Shown one piece after another: positions 1 to 7,345 of a stretch of DNA of 64,000 nt. This DNA comes from Elioraea tepidiphila DSM 17972 (GTDB lineage: Bacteria > Pseudomonadota > Alphaproteobacteria > Acetobacterales > Acetobacteraceae), in contig NZ_KB899916.1 of assembly GCF_000378465.1 (NCBI RefSeq), positions 62,001 to 126,000 on the forward strand, written 5' to 3'. The notes beneath the pieces are model-generated. The model ran no database searches and was not told the origin of the DNA. It saw only the letters and a program-made list of their open reading frames with translations. Position numbers and translations under genes: made by a program. Positions within the stretch are counted from its first letter, which is position 1. Each line of letters begins with the position of its first letter.

Positions 1-326
1 AATACACCGACCTTCGGGAAGGCCCGAGCGGCATCCCCCGCACCACCTATTGCTTCCGTCATACCTACGCTACGCTCCGGCTTTCCGCCGGTGTTGACGT
101 CTATATCCTCGCCCAACAGATGGGCACTTCGGTCAAGATGATCGAACAGCACTATGGGCATGTGAACACCATCAAACATGCGGACCGCGTGTTGATGGGG
201 ATCGGCGGATGGGATGACATGCACGCCGAAATGAACGCCGAGATCGACGCGCTCGAAGCGAAGGCAAAAGAGATTCAGTCCATCAAGGCCAAGCAGGCGG
301 GCAAGCCGCGCCGCCCCAAACGCTAG
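1..326 (+). CDS. Tyrosine recombinase/integrase, C-terminal part only
   Basis: The reading frame is open from position 3 at the window edge to the stop at 324-326, so only the last ~107 residues are present. The catalytic end of a tyrosine recombinase is visible: FRHTYATLRL matches the box with the second active-site Arg (HxxR is altered here to RHTYAT, as in many phage-type integrases), and HYGHV carries the nucleophilic Tyr. A charged Ala/Lys/Arg tail follows. It should catalyse site-specific integration and excision of the element, probably at the tRNA-Gly gene at the other end of the window's element. Its distance from that site means it lies near the opposite end of the integrated form. 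Confidence 0.88.
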   Translation, partial: YTDLREGPSGIPRTTYCFRHTYATLRLSAGVDVYILAQQMGTSVKMIEQHYGHVNTIKHADRVLMGIGGWDDMHAEMNAEIDALEAKAKEIQSIKAKQAGKPRRPKR

Positions 327-385
327 CGCGCATCGTACCAGCCATCGAGTTCGATGGCCGATGCAAGAGCGCTGGCGTTGCCGTT

Positions 386-556
386 CTCACGACGCGCCGC
401 TGGCGCAAAAGGCGTGAGTACGGCCAAGCAGGCAGGGAGAAACGGTGCGCAGAGCCTCAAGCACCGCCATGCCTGCTGTTGCGAACCCGTGTCCGGCTCG
501 GACGAATGGCGGGTTCGCCACTCACCGCTGCGCCGCTGGCGCGAAAAGAGCGGTGA
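386..556. repeat. Three consecutive nested hairpins with the same architecture
   Basis: Within the 321-base gap after the integrase gene there are three units of identical layout: outer stem, inner 5-bp stem closed by a GCT loop, a 5-7 nt purine-rich unpaired spacer on the 3' side, then the outer stem closes. Unit 1 is 386-418 (outer CTCACG/CGTGAG, inner GCGCC/GGCGC). Unit 2 is 481-518 (outer GCGAACCCG/CGGGTTCGC, inner GTCCG/CGGAC). Unit 3 is 522-556 (outer TCACCGCT/AGCGGTGA, inner GCGCC/GGCGC). The stem sequences differ but pairing is kept. This could be folded single-stranded DNA or structured RNA. No gene is supported in the gap. Confidence 0.75.
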
Positions 557-647
557 TTTCCGTCAAAGCCAAGGCGGCCTTGGGCCGCATCCATTTGCAA
601 TGGGTGCATTTGCAACACCTGCCTGTCCCCGCTTCGAGGGCGGGGGC

Positions 648-836
648 TTACATCCCCGGCCCCCGCAACCGGCGATGGATGATCGCACGGTTGATGTTTT
701 CCAAAGTGCCCAGCGCGTTGGCGCGTTCCGTGGTGTGCTCTTCCGTTTGCGCCAGTTCCTGACTGACGCGCAGGAATTTGGAGTGCAGCACGGATTCAGG
801 CAGTTGATCGAGTTCGGCGACGGTGATGAGACGCAT
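648..836 (-). CDS. 62-residue protein of unknown function, copy A
   Basis: The start at 836 (MRLITVAELDQ) is chosen because AGGAGA lies seven bases upstream and because it gives exactly the length of a paralogue at 9728-9916. The two proteins align without gaps and are identical at about 44 of 62 positions; the blocks RVSQELAQTE and LENINRAII are unchanged. The sequence looks helical, has no Cys pair, membrane segment or signal peptide, and ends RRLRGPGM. I do not recognise the family. The stop codon is followed by a GC-rich hairpin, and the upstream leader is shared with the other copy, so each copy is a complete transcription unit. A small regulatory or DNA-binding role for element maintenance is only a guess. 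Confidence 0.7.
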   Translation of the reverse strand: MRLITVAELDQLPESVLHSKFLRVSQELAQTEEHTTERANALGTLENINRAIIHRRLRGPGM

Positions 837-858
837 GATTTTTCTCCTGTCTGGCGAG

Positions 859-887
859 GCCGCGACCATCACGGCCTTTCATGCCCC
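859..887. repeat. Leader repeat, copy 1
   Basis: A 29-base block starting GCCGCGACCATCACGGCC is identical to 9940-9968. It sits just upstream, on the minus strand, of the 62-residue gene in both cases. Read on the minus strand it can pair GGCCG with CGGCC around a TGATGGTCG loop. The similarity continues less strictly to about position 1015, including a hairpin at 948-963 (AGCCGC-tt-GCGGCT) whose counterpart at 10026-10042 has different paired bases. Confidence 0.75.
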
Positions 888-1132
888 CGATCACGCCAGC
901 GCGGATTTCCGGGCGCACCCGTCAGGGCCGTAGCGTGAGAGAAGGAGCCGCTTGCGGCTTGCGCCCGCGAGGAAAGACCGCTGGCAGGGTGCATAATGAA
1001 AAGGACGTGTGGGGCGGCTTTACCGGACAGGGGGCGTTTGCGCCTCATTAGCGCCAATCATCTGGCGTTCAGCCTGCATCTGCTTTAACCATGTTTGTTG
1101 TTATTGCGGAGCATCCAACGGGGGGCGAACAC

Positions 1133-1636
1133 ATGAGCACTTTGCCTATTCGGATACTGGCCGTTATCGGCGTCGTTGCGGCAGGCGGTGCCTTCGCCCT
1201 GTGGTCAGGAACAGGCGCGGCCGAAGCGGAGGCCGAGAGCGCCCCCGCATCTACCCCCGCGACGATTACCGAATTGCCCCTTGATCGGGGTTACTACGTC
1301 CGCACGGACGCGACGTGCGCGACCGCATCGAACGCCACCGCCGCGCTGCTGCGGCGGCAGGGCCTTTATTGGGGCAGTTCCTTTTGCACGTTTCAGGGGA
1401 TCGAGCAGACCGGCCCGAACACGTTCCGCACCAAGCAGTATTGTACCGATGTGCGCGCACCCGAGCCGCCCACGCCGATTCCGGCCGAGTGGCTGACCAC
1501 CGCCGATTGGGTGATTACCGACCGCACATCTTTCAAGTTCAAGGACAGCGAAGGATGGGAGCATGAGGCGCGACTTTGCGCGCAGCAGAGCATGCCCGAC
1601 GGCTTTCAAAGAAGCATAGCCGACCTGATTAAGTAG
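1133..1636 (+). CDS. Exported or membrane-anchored protein of unknown function
   Basis: The start at 1133 (MSTLPIRILAVIG) gives 167 residues; an upstream in-frame ATG at 1091 would add 14 residues but the segment is not signal-like. Residues ~5-22 form a hydrophobic segment ending around GTGAAEAEAE, fitting a signal peptide or N-terminal anchor. The rest is soluble, with four Cys (in DATCATAS, GSSFCTFQ, KQYCTDV and ARLCAQQ) that could form two disulfides in the periplasm. I do not recognise the family. It stands between two unrecognised genes in the element. Confidence 0.65.
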   Translation: MSTLPIRILAVIGVVAAGGAFALWSGTGAAEAEAESAPASTPATITELPLDRGYYVRTDATCATASNATAALLRRQGLYWGSSFCTFQGIEQTGPNTFRTKQYCTDVRAPEPPTPIPAEWLTTADWVITDRTSFKFKDSEGWEHEARLCAQQSMPDGFQRSIADLIK

Positions 1637-2178
1637 CCCGACCGCAGGAATCAAACCCGCGTTCCCGCTTCGGCGGCACGTCCTTTGTGCCGCTGCACAG
1701 CCAGCACGAACAGGGCCGCCCGTGCGTCGAGGCGATCTTGCCGACTGCGCGGGCCGAGGGTGCGGCAGCAGATGAGTCACGACCCCACAGGGCCATGACC
1801 CGGCGCGCCCGCGCCTTCATCCGCTCCGCGTCCTGTCTGCGCCGTGCGCGCATGGATGCGCTCCGTCCCGTTCTCTCATGTTGCCGATAGCGCGCGGATC
1901 AGCTTCACCGCGCCGTTTGCCCCATAGAGCATTGCAGGCACGAATCCAATGCCGCTCTCCGGTTTCGGAGTCGGTCAGCCTTCCCCTTGTGATCCCTTTG
2001 CATCCCCCCACCGGGCAGCTTGTGGCCCTCTGCCATGCGCGGGCGCTTCTAGCGTCAACAGGAAAATCGGTTCCCCCTGAAGGTCTCCCCCAATTTTCCT
2101 GTGTGACGCCGCGCCCTTGCGCCTGGCCCTTCGAGGGCACGCCCGATGGGGGCAATGCAAACACAAGGAGAAAAAGAC
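1637..2178. other. Non-coding stretch with a leader inverted repeat
   Basis: No convincing gene is seen in these 542 bases. Near its start, 1657-1689 resembles 13497-13527 (shared core CCGCGTTCCCGCT ... GCGGCAC). Its end holds the inverted repeat at 2052-2108 and the ribosome site of the next gene. Confidence 0.6.
2052..2108 (+). promoter_or_regulatory. Long inverted repeat in the leader of the following gene
   Basis: The left arm 2052-2067 (GCGTCAACAGGAAAAT) is complementary to 2092-2108 with a single bulged base. The loop is about 24 bases and pyrimidine-rich. It lies 70 bases before the start codon at 2179. A similar, unrelated-in-sequence inverted repeat occurs at the same relative place before the ardC-like gene at 12447, so both may be attenuators or operators. 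Function is inferred from position only. Confidence 0.55.
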
Positions 2179-2724
2179 ATGACCAAGAAATCCGAAACCT
2201 ACGAAGTGCAACATTTTGCCTACAACACAGGTTGGGCAAACACTTGGACGATTGACTCGCCTGACGGCACGTCCGAACCGGAAACCTTCGAGACGGAAGA
2301 AGCCGCGCAGGCCGCCTTGGATGAAATGTTCGCGGAGCTTGAAGCCGAGATCGCGGCGGGCCAGCGTGACCCTGACGATACGTATGACCGCGATGAGTTC
2401 CGCATCGCCATATCATGTTACTGCGAACACCACGAAGCCGTCTGGAACGGCATCGCCCTCGCCATCACATACGAGCCGGATTGGCTGAATTGTTCCCGCG
2501 ACAACGGCTTGGATACCGCGCATCTTGAGATCAGGGCGATCTCGCCGGAGGGTATGCCCCTGCCGATCACCGAAACCGGCTACCGCTCGCATTTTACGAG
2601 CGCGGAGACCGTCGCCAGCTACGGCGGCCCGGTTGCTTTCGTGCTGGCATGGTTGGACGAGGAAGCGAATACCCCCGCTTGGCGGCGGCGCGAAGCAGCC
2701 GCCCGCCAGCTTGCCCTCTTCTAA
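2179..2724 (+). CDS. Unrecognised acidic protein of the element
   Basis: The start at 2179 (MTKKSETYEV) is favoured over 2146 because AAGGAG lies nine bases upstream. The product has 181 residues, is acidic and soluble, without signal peptide or membrane segment. The N-terminal third looks like a small beta-rich region followed by a Glu/Ala-rich helix (EEAAQAALDEMFAELEAEI); the middle has two neighbouring Cys (SCYCEHHEAVW) and the C-terminus is a helical tail ending RQLALF. I do not recognise a family. It is typical of accessory genes carried by conjugative elements of this group and may relate to host takeover, but nothing in the sequence proves that. Confidence 0.7.
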   Translation: MTKKSETYEVQHFAYNTGWANTWTIDSPDGTSEPETFETEEAAQAALDEMFAELEAEIAAGQRDPDDTYDRDEFRIAISCYCEHHEAVWNGIALAITYEPDWLNCSRDNGLDTAHLEIRAISPEGMPLPITETGYRSHFTSAETVASYGGPVAFVLAWLDEEANTPAWRRREAAARQLALF

Positions 2725-2790
2725 AGGGCGAGTCCGGCGACAGGCCCGCCCGGATCGGGGCGGGCCGCCGCCTTGTTGTGGAGCTTCCGC

Positions 2791-3597
2791 TCAATCCGCC
2801 GCGCTGAAACGCGCCAGCGCGTTGTGTATGTCGCTTTGCAGATTCACGGCGCAATCATACGTTAGCCCGCCCGCGATCACGGCGGCGCTGCTCTGGCCGT
2901 CGCCGCGCACAGCCAGCGTATAGCTGCGCTCGGCTTGGCGCTTGCCGAGTCCGCGCCCGACCATTGCCGATGTGGATACGCCGCCCCGTCCCGGCATAAG
3001 CGGTTCTTCGCTGACCTTCACGCCGTTGTTGCCGACTTCGAGATCGGCAATGCGGTCGAGCGGCAGATTCACATCGCCACTCTCAATGCCGTGCGCGGAC
3101 ACCGCAATCGTGACGGGCTTGCGGTAGCGCGCGCCCGGCAGCACGAAGATCGCGACGAGCGCGGGCCAGAAGAGCATCCCGATGCCCGCCGTCAAAACGC
3201 CGAGCACGATGAACAGCGGAAGGGGCGTCAAGACCGTGAGCCACGACATGCGCGCCGGACGCACATCATACAGATAGCCGCCGCGCGCCGGATCATCGCG
3301 CCGCGTGAAGGCGGCAGTCGCGCTGTTGGCAGCGGTGCGGAACAAGTTGATGCCGTGGAAGGGCAGGTATAGCAAAAACCCGAGAACCGGCAAAAACGGC
3401 AGAAGAACGAGCAACAAAAGACTGCCCCACCCGCGCAGCGCGTTTCCCAGCCCGAACAGGTTTCCTGCGACGTGAAAAACGAGGGGCACAATATTGAGTG
3501 CCGCGAAGGCGACCCCGCCCCAGATCAGAAGCCGTTGCCAGCCGGGCCGCTGGTTTGAGAAGAGAGGCAGCCGCGCGGCTGTGTTGTTCGTCTGCAT
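2791..3597 (-). CDS. Membrane protein of unknown function
   Basis: The product has 268 residues. Four hydrophobic segments are visible: about residues 22-45 (LLIWGGVAFAALNIVPLVFHV), 58-80, 118-138 and 140-155. After them lies a soluble domain of ~110 residues containing VTIAVSAHGIESGDVNLPLDRIADLEVGN, which resembles the start of a PH-like membrane-associated beta domain. The gene points away from the genes on either side, with the XRE regulator gene starting divergently 130 bases upstream. The function is not recognised. Confidence 0.7.
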   Translation of the reverse strand: MQTNNTAARLPLFSNQRPGWQRLLIWGGVAFAALNIVPLVFHVAGNLFGLGNALRGWGSLLLLVLLPFLPVLGFLLYLPFHGINLFRTAANSATAAFTRRDDPARGGYLYDVRPARMSWLTVLTPLPLFIVLGVLTAGIGMLFWPALVAIFVLPGARYRKPVTIAVSAHGIESGDVNLPLDRIADLEVGNNGVKVSEEPLMPGRGGVSTSAMVGRGLGKRQAERSYTLAVRGDGQSSAAVIAGGLTYDCAVNLQSDIHNALARFSAAD

Positions 3598-3727
3598 CGT
3601 CCTTGCGCCCTCCGCCCACGATCACCGCAAACATGGTTAACCGCATCCGCGCGGGCGCGGCAAGTCCAAAATCGGATTAGTCCAAAACAGGATTAGCAAC
3701 AAGGGGTAACTTCCTCTTGGGGCTGGC

Positions 3728-3979
3728 GTGACAAAGAGCCTTCGCACAGAGGGCCATATCGCCCTGACGAAGGCGCTTATTGATGCGCGCAAGGCGAGCG
3801 GCCTGACACAACAAGAACTTGCGGCGCGCCTGCGCCGCTCGCAGTCGTTCGTCGCCAAGATCGAGCTTGGCGAGCGGCGGGTTGAAGTCGTGGAGCTTGT
3901 CGAGATTGCGCGCATCCTCGACGTGCCGACCGCCGATCTTATCGCGCCCGTCGAAGCCGTCTTGCAAAAGCGGCGCTAG
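3728..3979 (+). CDS. XRE-family HTH transcriptional regulator
   Basis: An 83-residue protein made almost only of one helix-turn-helix domain. The stretch ALIDARKASGLTQQELAARL followed by RRSQSFVAKIELGERRV is a textbook Cro/C1-type HTH, with the recognition helix in SQSFVAKIE. The start is GTG at 3728, as no ATG is available in frame upstream of the HTH. It is divergent from the membrane protein gene at 3597 and converges with the gene ending at 3982, leaving two bases between stop codons. A single-domain XRE protein near a mobilisation region is likely to control element transfer or maintenance genes. Confidence 0.85.
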   Translation: MTKSLRTEGHIALTKALIDARKASGLTQQELAARLRRSQSFVAKIELGERRVEVVELVEIARILDVPTADLIAPVEAVLQKRR

Positions 3980-3981
3980 GT

Positions 3982-4410
3982 TCAATCTTTCACGAACCGC
4001 GAGCCGACCACGGCGGCGCGCGCGGTTTCGTCGCTCCATGGCAGGCGCAAGATCTTGCCTTGCCCGATCTTGCCGCGCTGGCGGCGGATCATCTCGCCGG
4101 GTGCGAGCGGCGGCGGTAAGGAGCGCGGCCAGTGCGGCGCGGGTTCCACCGTGCAGGCCGCAACCTTGATATGCACCCAGCCCGCGCGGTCGATGCGAAG
4201 AATTTGGCCGGTGACGCAGCGCTGGCCGATGACAACAGGTTTCTTTTTGGAGGCGCGGGCTTGCGGTTTCCAGACCGGTTCACGCCAGCGGATGACATCC
4301 GCCACAATAAACTCAGTACCGCAATCCAGCCATTTCACGCTCCCCCCGATCCGGACGCGGCAATGCAAGCATTGAGCGCGCCCCTCTCTTAAGGTTGAGC
4401 CAGAAGTCAT
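3982..4410 (-). CDS. Small basic protein of unknown function
   Basis: The product has 142 residues and is basic. Near the N-terminus it has QCLHCRVRIGGSVKWLDCG, with three Cys that could be half of a metal site, then FIVADVIRWREPVW and RCVTGQILRIDRAGWVHIKVAACTVEP, a beta-rich pattern. No membrane segment is seen. It stops two bases from the XRE gene on the opposite strand. I do not recognise the family; codon use and the absence of a better reading on the other strand support it being real. Confidence 0.6.
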   Translation of the reverse strand: MTSGSTLREGRAQCLHCRVRIGGSVKWLDCGTEFIVADVIRWREPVWKPQARASKKKPVVIGQRCVTGQILRIDRAGWVHIKVAACTVEPAPHWPRSLPPPLAPGEMIRRQRGKIGQGKILRLPWSDETARAAVVGSRFVKD

Positions 4411-4515
4411 TTTCGCGCAAGTATATCAACCATACCCGTTACTTCGGCGCGGACGCGGCGCGCCACTAAGGCCGCGCCCCGACATACTGCCGCATGTCTT
4501 TGGGGGGAGGCTGGC

Positions 4516-5007
4516 ATGCCCGACGACAGGAAGCCCGCTTTGGGCAGTCACGGCCTTGATGCGGCGCTATCCGCTTGGGAACAGGGCGCAAACGACACGC
4601 CCGGTCCCACGCCGCATCCCGCGCTCGCGCGCCTGAAGGCGCAGTTTGACGCGCATCCGGACGTATGCGCGCTGGCGGGCTTGCTCGACGCCGCGCAGAA
4701 CGACGCCGCCGATCCCGTGCCGGTGACGGTGGACGCCGCCCCGCGCATGCTGGCGCTGCTGGAGTACATCGAGTCGCTGGACGCCGCCGCCGCAGGGCGC
4801 GCACCCGCGCCGGTGGAGCGCGTTTTGAGCCGGATCGTCGGCAATTATCTTGAACACCTGCTGCATATGCTTGTGACCGATCCGACCGGTCATCGGCATT
4901 ACGCGCGGCTGTGGAACAGCCTATGCACGGCGGCGGGCGCGCCCGACCTTGCCGTGCCTGAACGCGCAGCCTCCGATCCGGAGGCGCAGGCGGAAGGGCC
5001 GTTCTGA
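4516..5007 (+). CDS. Conjugal-transfer-region protein preceding the coupling protein
   Basis: The product has 163 residues, mostly helical and Ala-rich, with no membrane segment. A strong ribosome site (GGGGGGAGG) ends seven bases before the ATG. Its TGA overlaps the ATG of the virD4-like gene by one base, so the two are translationally coupled. In many mobilisable elements of proteobacteria a small cytoplasmic protein is encoded directly before the coupling protein and may help it contact the relaxosome. That role is inferred from position. I do not recognise the sequence family. Confidence 0.7.
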   Translation: MPDDRKPALGSHGLDAALSAWEQGANDTPGPTPHPALARLKAQFDAHPDVCALAGLLDAAQNDAADPVPVTVDAAPRMLALLEYIESLDAAAAGRAPAPVERVLSRIVGNYLEHLLHMLVTDPTGHRHYARLWNSLCTAAGAPDLAVPERAASDPEAQAEGPF

Positions 5008-6959
5008 TGCGCCGCCCGGAAGCCGATCCATCCAAGCCGCCCAAACCGCGCTGGCTGCGTGTGCTCCTATGGGTTGGCGGCATCTATGTCGCGCTCAACG
5101 TGTTCGCGCTTACGACCATGATGGTGCAGAACGGTTCGTTGAATGGCCTTTTTCCGCTGGCTATGGTGGCGGGCCTTGGCTGGTTCTTGTACCGGAAATT
5201 CCGCACACCGTCCGAGGACGCCGGAGAGTCGTTGTCCGACAATTACGGCACGGCGCGGTTTGAAGGGATGCAGATTACGCCGCCCCACGCGGATTGGCTC
5301 CGCGAGGGGGTATTCCTTGGTAAAAGCAGCCACCCCCAAGCGAACAGCGTGCCGCTGGATAAACAGCCTGGCATCCCCGTCTGTACGACGCCGGAGCATC
5401 ATACGCTGATCGTGGCGCGGACGCGGACAGGCAAAGGCACCCGCGTCATTATCCCGACCTTGCTCCGCTACAGCGGATCGATGGTCGTGATCGACCCGAA
5501 GGGTGAAAACGCCGCCGTGACGGCGCGCCCGCGTTTGTTCGCGAAGGCGACGGACAAGGTGCATATCATCAACCCGTGGGGCGAGCTTGCGGCAGCCTAC
5601 CGCGAGGCGGGCCTGCCGCAGGACACCTTCAATCCCCTCGACGTGCTCGATCGCGGCGACCCGAACGCCGTTGCGATCGCCCAGGCGCTCGCCGGCGCGG
5701 TATGCCCGACTTCGCCGGGCGACAAGGATCGCTACTGGCAGGGGAGCGCGGCCAACGTCTTTGCAGCCGTTCTACTCTGGATCACCGATCAGCCAGGCGA
5801 GACCAAGACGCTTGCCCGCGCGCGTGAAATCATCAGCCTTAGCCGCAAGGACTTCACCGACAACTTCCTCGTCCCCATGGCCAGCAGCACTGCTTTCGGC
5901 GGCGCAATCCGTGAAATGGTCAGCCCGTACCTGGACCTTGCGCAGGAGACCTATTCGGGGATCATGGCGAACCTGTCGGAGAACACAAAGTTTCTTTCCG
6001 ACCCGCAGATCAAGACCGCTACCGCCGCATCGACGTTCAGCCTGCCCGACCTGTTGCGGGAGCGGCGCACGGTCTATCTCGTGATCCCGCCCGACCGGAT
6101 CGACACGCAACGGACATGGCTGCGCCTGATGCTGACGGCGGTCAGCCATACCTATCGGCGCGCCCCGCAGCAGAACCGAGGACAGCACCGCTGCCTTGTG
6201 CTGATCGACGAGTTTCCCGCGCTCGGTAAGATTGAGGACATGCCCCGCGACCTTGCCACGCTCGCGGGCTACGGCCTCGACTTCGCGCTGGTTGTGCAGG
6301 GCATTGACCAGCTCCGCGACCTCTACGGCAAGACGGCGGGCACCATCCTCTCCAACTGCGCCTACAAGTGGTTTTGCAACATCAATGACCTGGAGTCCGC
6401 CAAATACCTCTCCGAGGTGCTGGGCAAAAAGACCGTCCGCACCGTGGGACGCAGCGAACGCGAAGGCGAAGACGGCGAAAGCGTGAGCTACGGCGAGACG
6501 GGCCGCCCGCTCCTGACCCCCGATGAAATCCTGAACCTTGGTCGGGAGGTGGCGATCGTCACCCATCCAAGCGGCGATCCGCATTACCTGCGGCCCATCG
6601 ACTATTGGAACCTTCAGGCGGCTTTCGGACAGCTACGCGAGCGGTATCCCGGTACCTATTGGGACCCGCCTTTGGCCTATGACCCGAACCCTTACTACAG
6701 CCGCCAGAAGCAGGAGCAGCGACAGGACGGCGGTCAACAGGAGCAGAGGCAGGAAAAGGAGGCTGCACGGCCCCGCGACGGTCGAATGAGCCGCGCGGAG
6801 GCGCTGCCCGTGCTCGGCCTCAGGGAAGGTGCGACGGAGGCCGAGATACGCGCCGCATACAAGCGTCTGATGCAGAAGGTGCATCCGGACGCGGGCGGCA
6901 GCGACTGGCTCGCGCGCAATCTCAACGCCGCCCGCGATACTTTGCTGGCGGGGCGTTGA
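5007..6959 (+). CDS. virD4: VirD4/TraG-type coupling protein with a C-terminal DnaJ domain
   Basis: An inner-membrane ATPase of 650 residues that delivers the relaxase-DNA complex to a type IV secretion channel. Two membrane segments lie near residues 16-35 and 45-62. The Walker A loop is RTGKGT (about residues 140-145), followed by the TraG-typical IIPTLLRYSGSMVVIDPKGEN. Walker B is LVLIDEFPALG (about 398-408). Residues ~594-650 form a J domain: LPVLGLREGATEAEIRAAYKRLMQK then the invariant HPD at 626-628. Ordinary VirD4/TraG proteins lack this. The linker before it is Gln/Glu-rich (QEQRQDGGQQEQRQEKE). It is coupled to the preceding small gene. Confidence 0.93.
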   Translation: MRRPEADPSKPPKPRWLRVLLWVGGIYVALNVFALTTMMVQNGSLNGLFPLAMVAGLGWFLYRKFRTPSEDAGESLSDNYGTARFEGMQITPPHADWLREGVFLGKSSHPQANSVPLDKQPGIPVCTTPEHHTLIVARTRTGKGTRVIIPTLLRYSGSMVVIDPKGENAAVTARPRLFAKATDKVHIINPWGELAAAYREAGLPQDTFNPLDVLDRGDPNAVAIAQALAGAVCPTSPGDKDRYWQGSAANVFAAVLLWITDQPGETKTLARAREIISLSRKDFTDNFLVPMASSTAFGGAIREMVSPYLDLAQETYSGIMANLSENTKFLSDPQIKTATAASTFSLPDLLRERRTVYLVIPPDRIDTQRTWLRLMLTAVSHTYRRAPQQNRGQHRCLVLIDEFPALGKIEDMPRDLATLAGYGLDFALVVQGIDQLRDLYGKTAGTILSNCAYKWFCNINDLESAKYLSEVLGKKTVRTVGRSEREGEDGESVSYGETGRPLLTPDEILNLGREVAIVTHPSGDPHYLRPIDYWNLQAAFGQLRERYPGTYWDPPLAYDPNPYYSRQKQEQRQDGGQQEQRQEKEAARPRDGRMSRAEALPVLGLREGATEAEIRAAYKRLMQKVHPDAGGSDWLARNLNAARDTLLAGR

Positions 6960-7104
6960 AAATGAATCCGTTCGGATGCTGCTACCTGTGGTATAATATG
7001 GGGCGTCAATCGCAGCCGACTCGACCGCCGCAAAATGGCTGGTACAGGCTGCATACGACGCGCATCATCGGGAGGGTTTCTCCCGCTGCATGCTCCAATA
7101 CCCC

Positions 7105-7131
7105 ACAGCCACGCGCTGGTTGTGCTATCCT
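7105..7131 (+). other. oriT: Candidate oriT nick region
   Basis: The imperfect inverted repeat ACAGCCA-cgcgc-TGGTTGT (7105-7123) is followed at once by CTATCCT (7125-7131). P-type relaxases of the RP4/Ti family nick in YATCCTG, with an accessory-protein inverted repeat just on its 5' side. The match here is CTATCCTA, one base short of the consensus. It lies about 265 bases before mobC. The assignment rests on this resemblance and on location. Confidence 0.4.
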
Positions 7132-7157
7132 AAATTGTAGGTTGAGAGTGGCTGCAA

Positions 7158-7345
7158 GCCATGGACGGACTGACCGTCCGTCCGCTTGGCAAGGGGCGCT
7201 TCGCCCCCGTTGCATCCCCCGACCAAGGAGAGCCTTCGTGCCCTCCTGTGGAGCCTCCAGACCAAAGGAGCCGTCGCGCTCCCTTGGAACCCATGACCAA
7301 GGCGCAGTCGCCCTTGGAACCCGACGAGGGGATTGCGCCCCCTCG
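7158..7345. repeat. Array of six short hairpins before mobC
   Basis: Successive hairpins are: 7158-7190 (GGACGGAC-tgacc-GTCCGTCC inside GCCA/TGGC), 7193-7207 (GGGGCG-ctt-CGCCCC), 7226-7247 (AGGAG/CTCCT), 7262-7287 (CCAAAGGAG/CTCCCTTGG), 7297-7317 (CCAAGGCG/CGCCCTTGG) and 7325-7345 (CGAGGGG/CCCCTCG). Units tend to begin with GACC and two end with TTGGAACCC, so part of the array looks like diverged ~30-base repeats with compensating changes in the stems. The frame of mobC stays open through this stretch, but the encoded Pro-rich sequence is unlike MobC. Possible roles are relaxosome protein binding or RNA structures in the mobC leader. Confidence 0.6.

Noticed and set aside
1640-1665. A tRNA T-arm remnant (complement reads GCGGGTTTGATTCCTGC)
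   Set aside because: No matching acceptor, D or anticodon arms are found around it.
2791-3597. A type IV secretion inner-membrane component
   Set aside because: It has membrane segments but no VirB6, VirB8 or TraG-like motif; left as unknown.
7158-7345. A CRISPR array, because of regular ~30-base units
   Set aside because: The units are hairpins with diverged stems, not identical repeats with unique spacers, and no cas gene is in the window.
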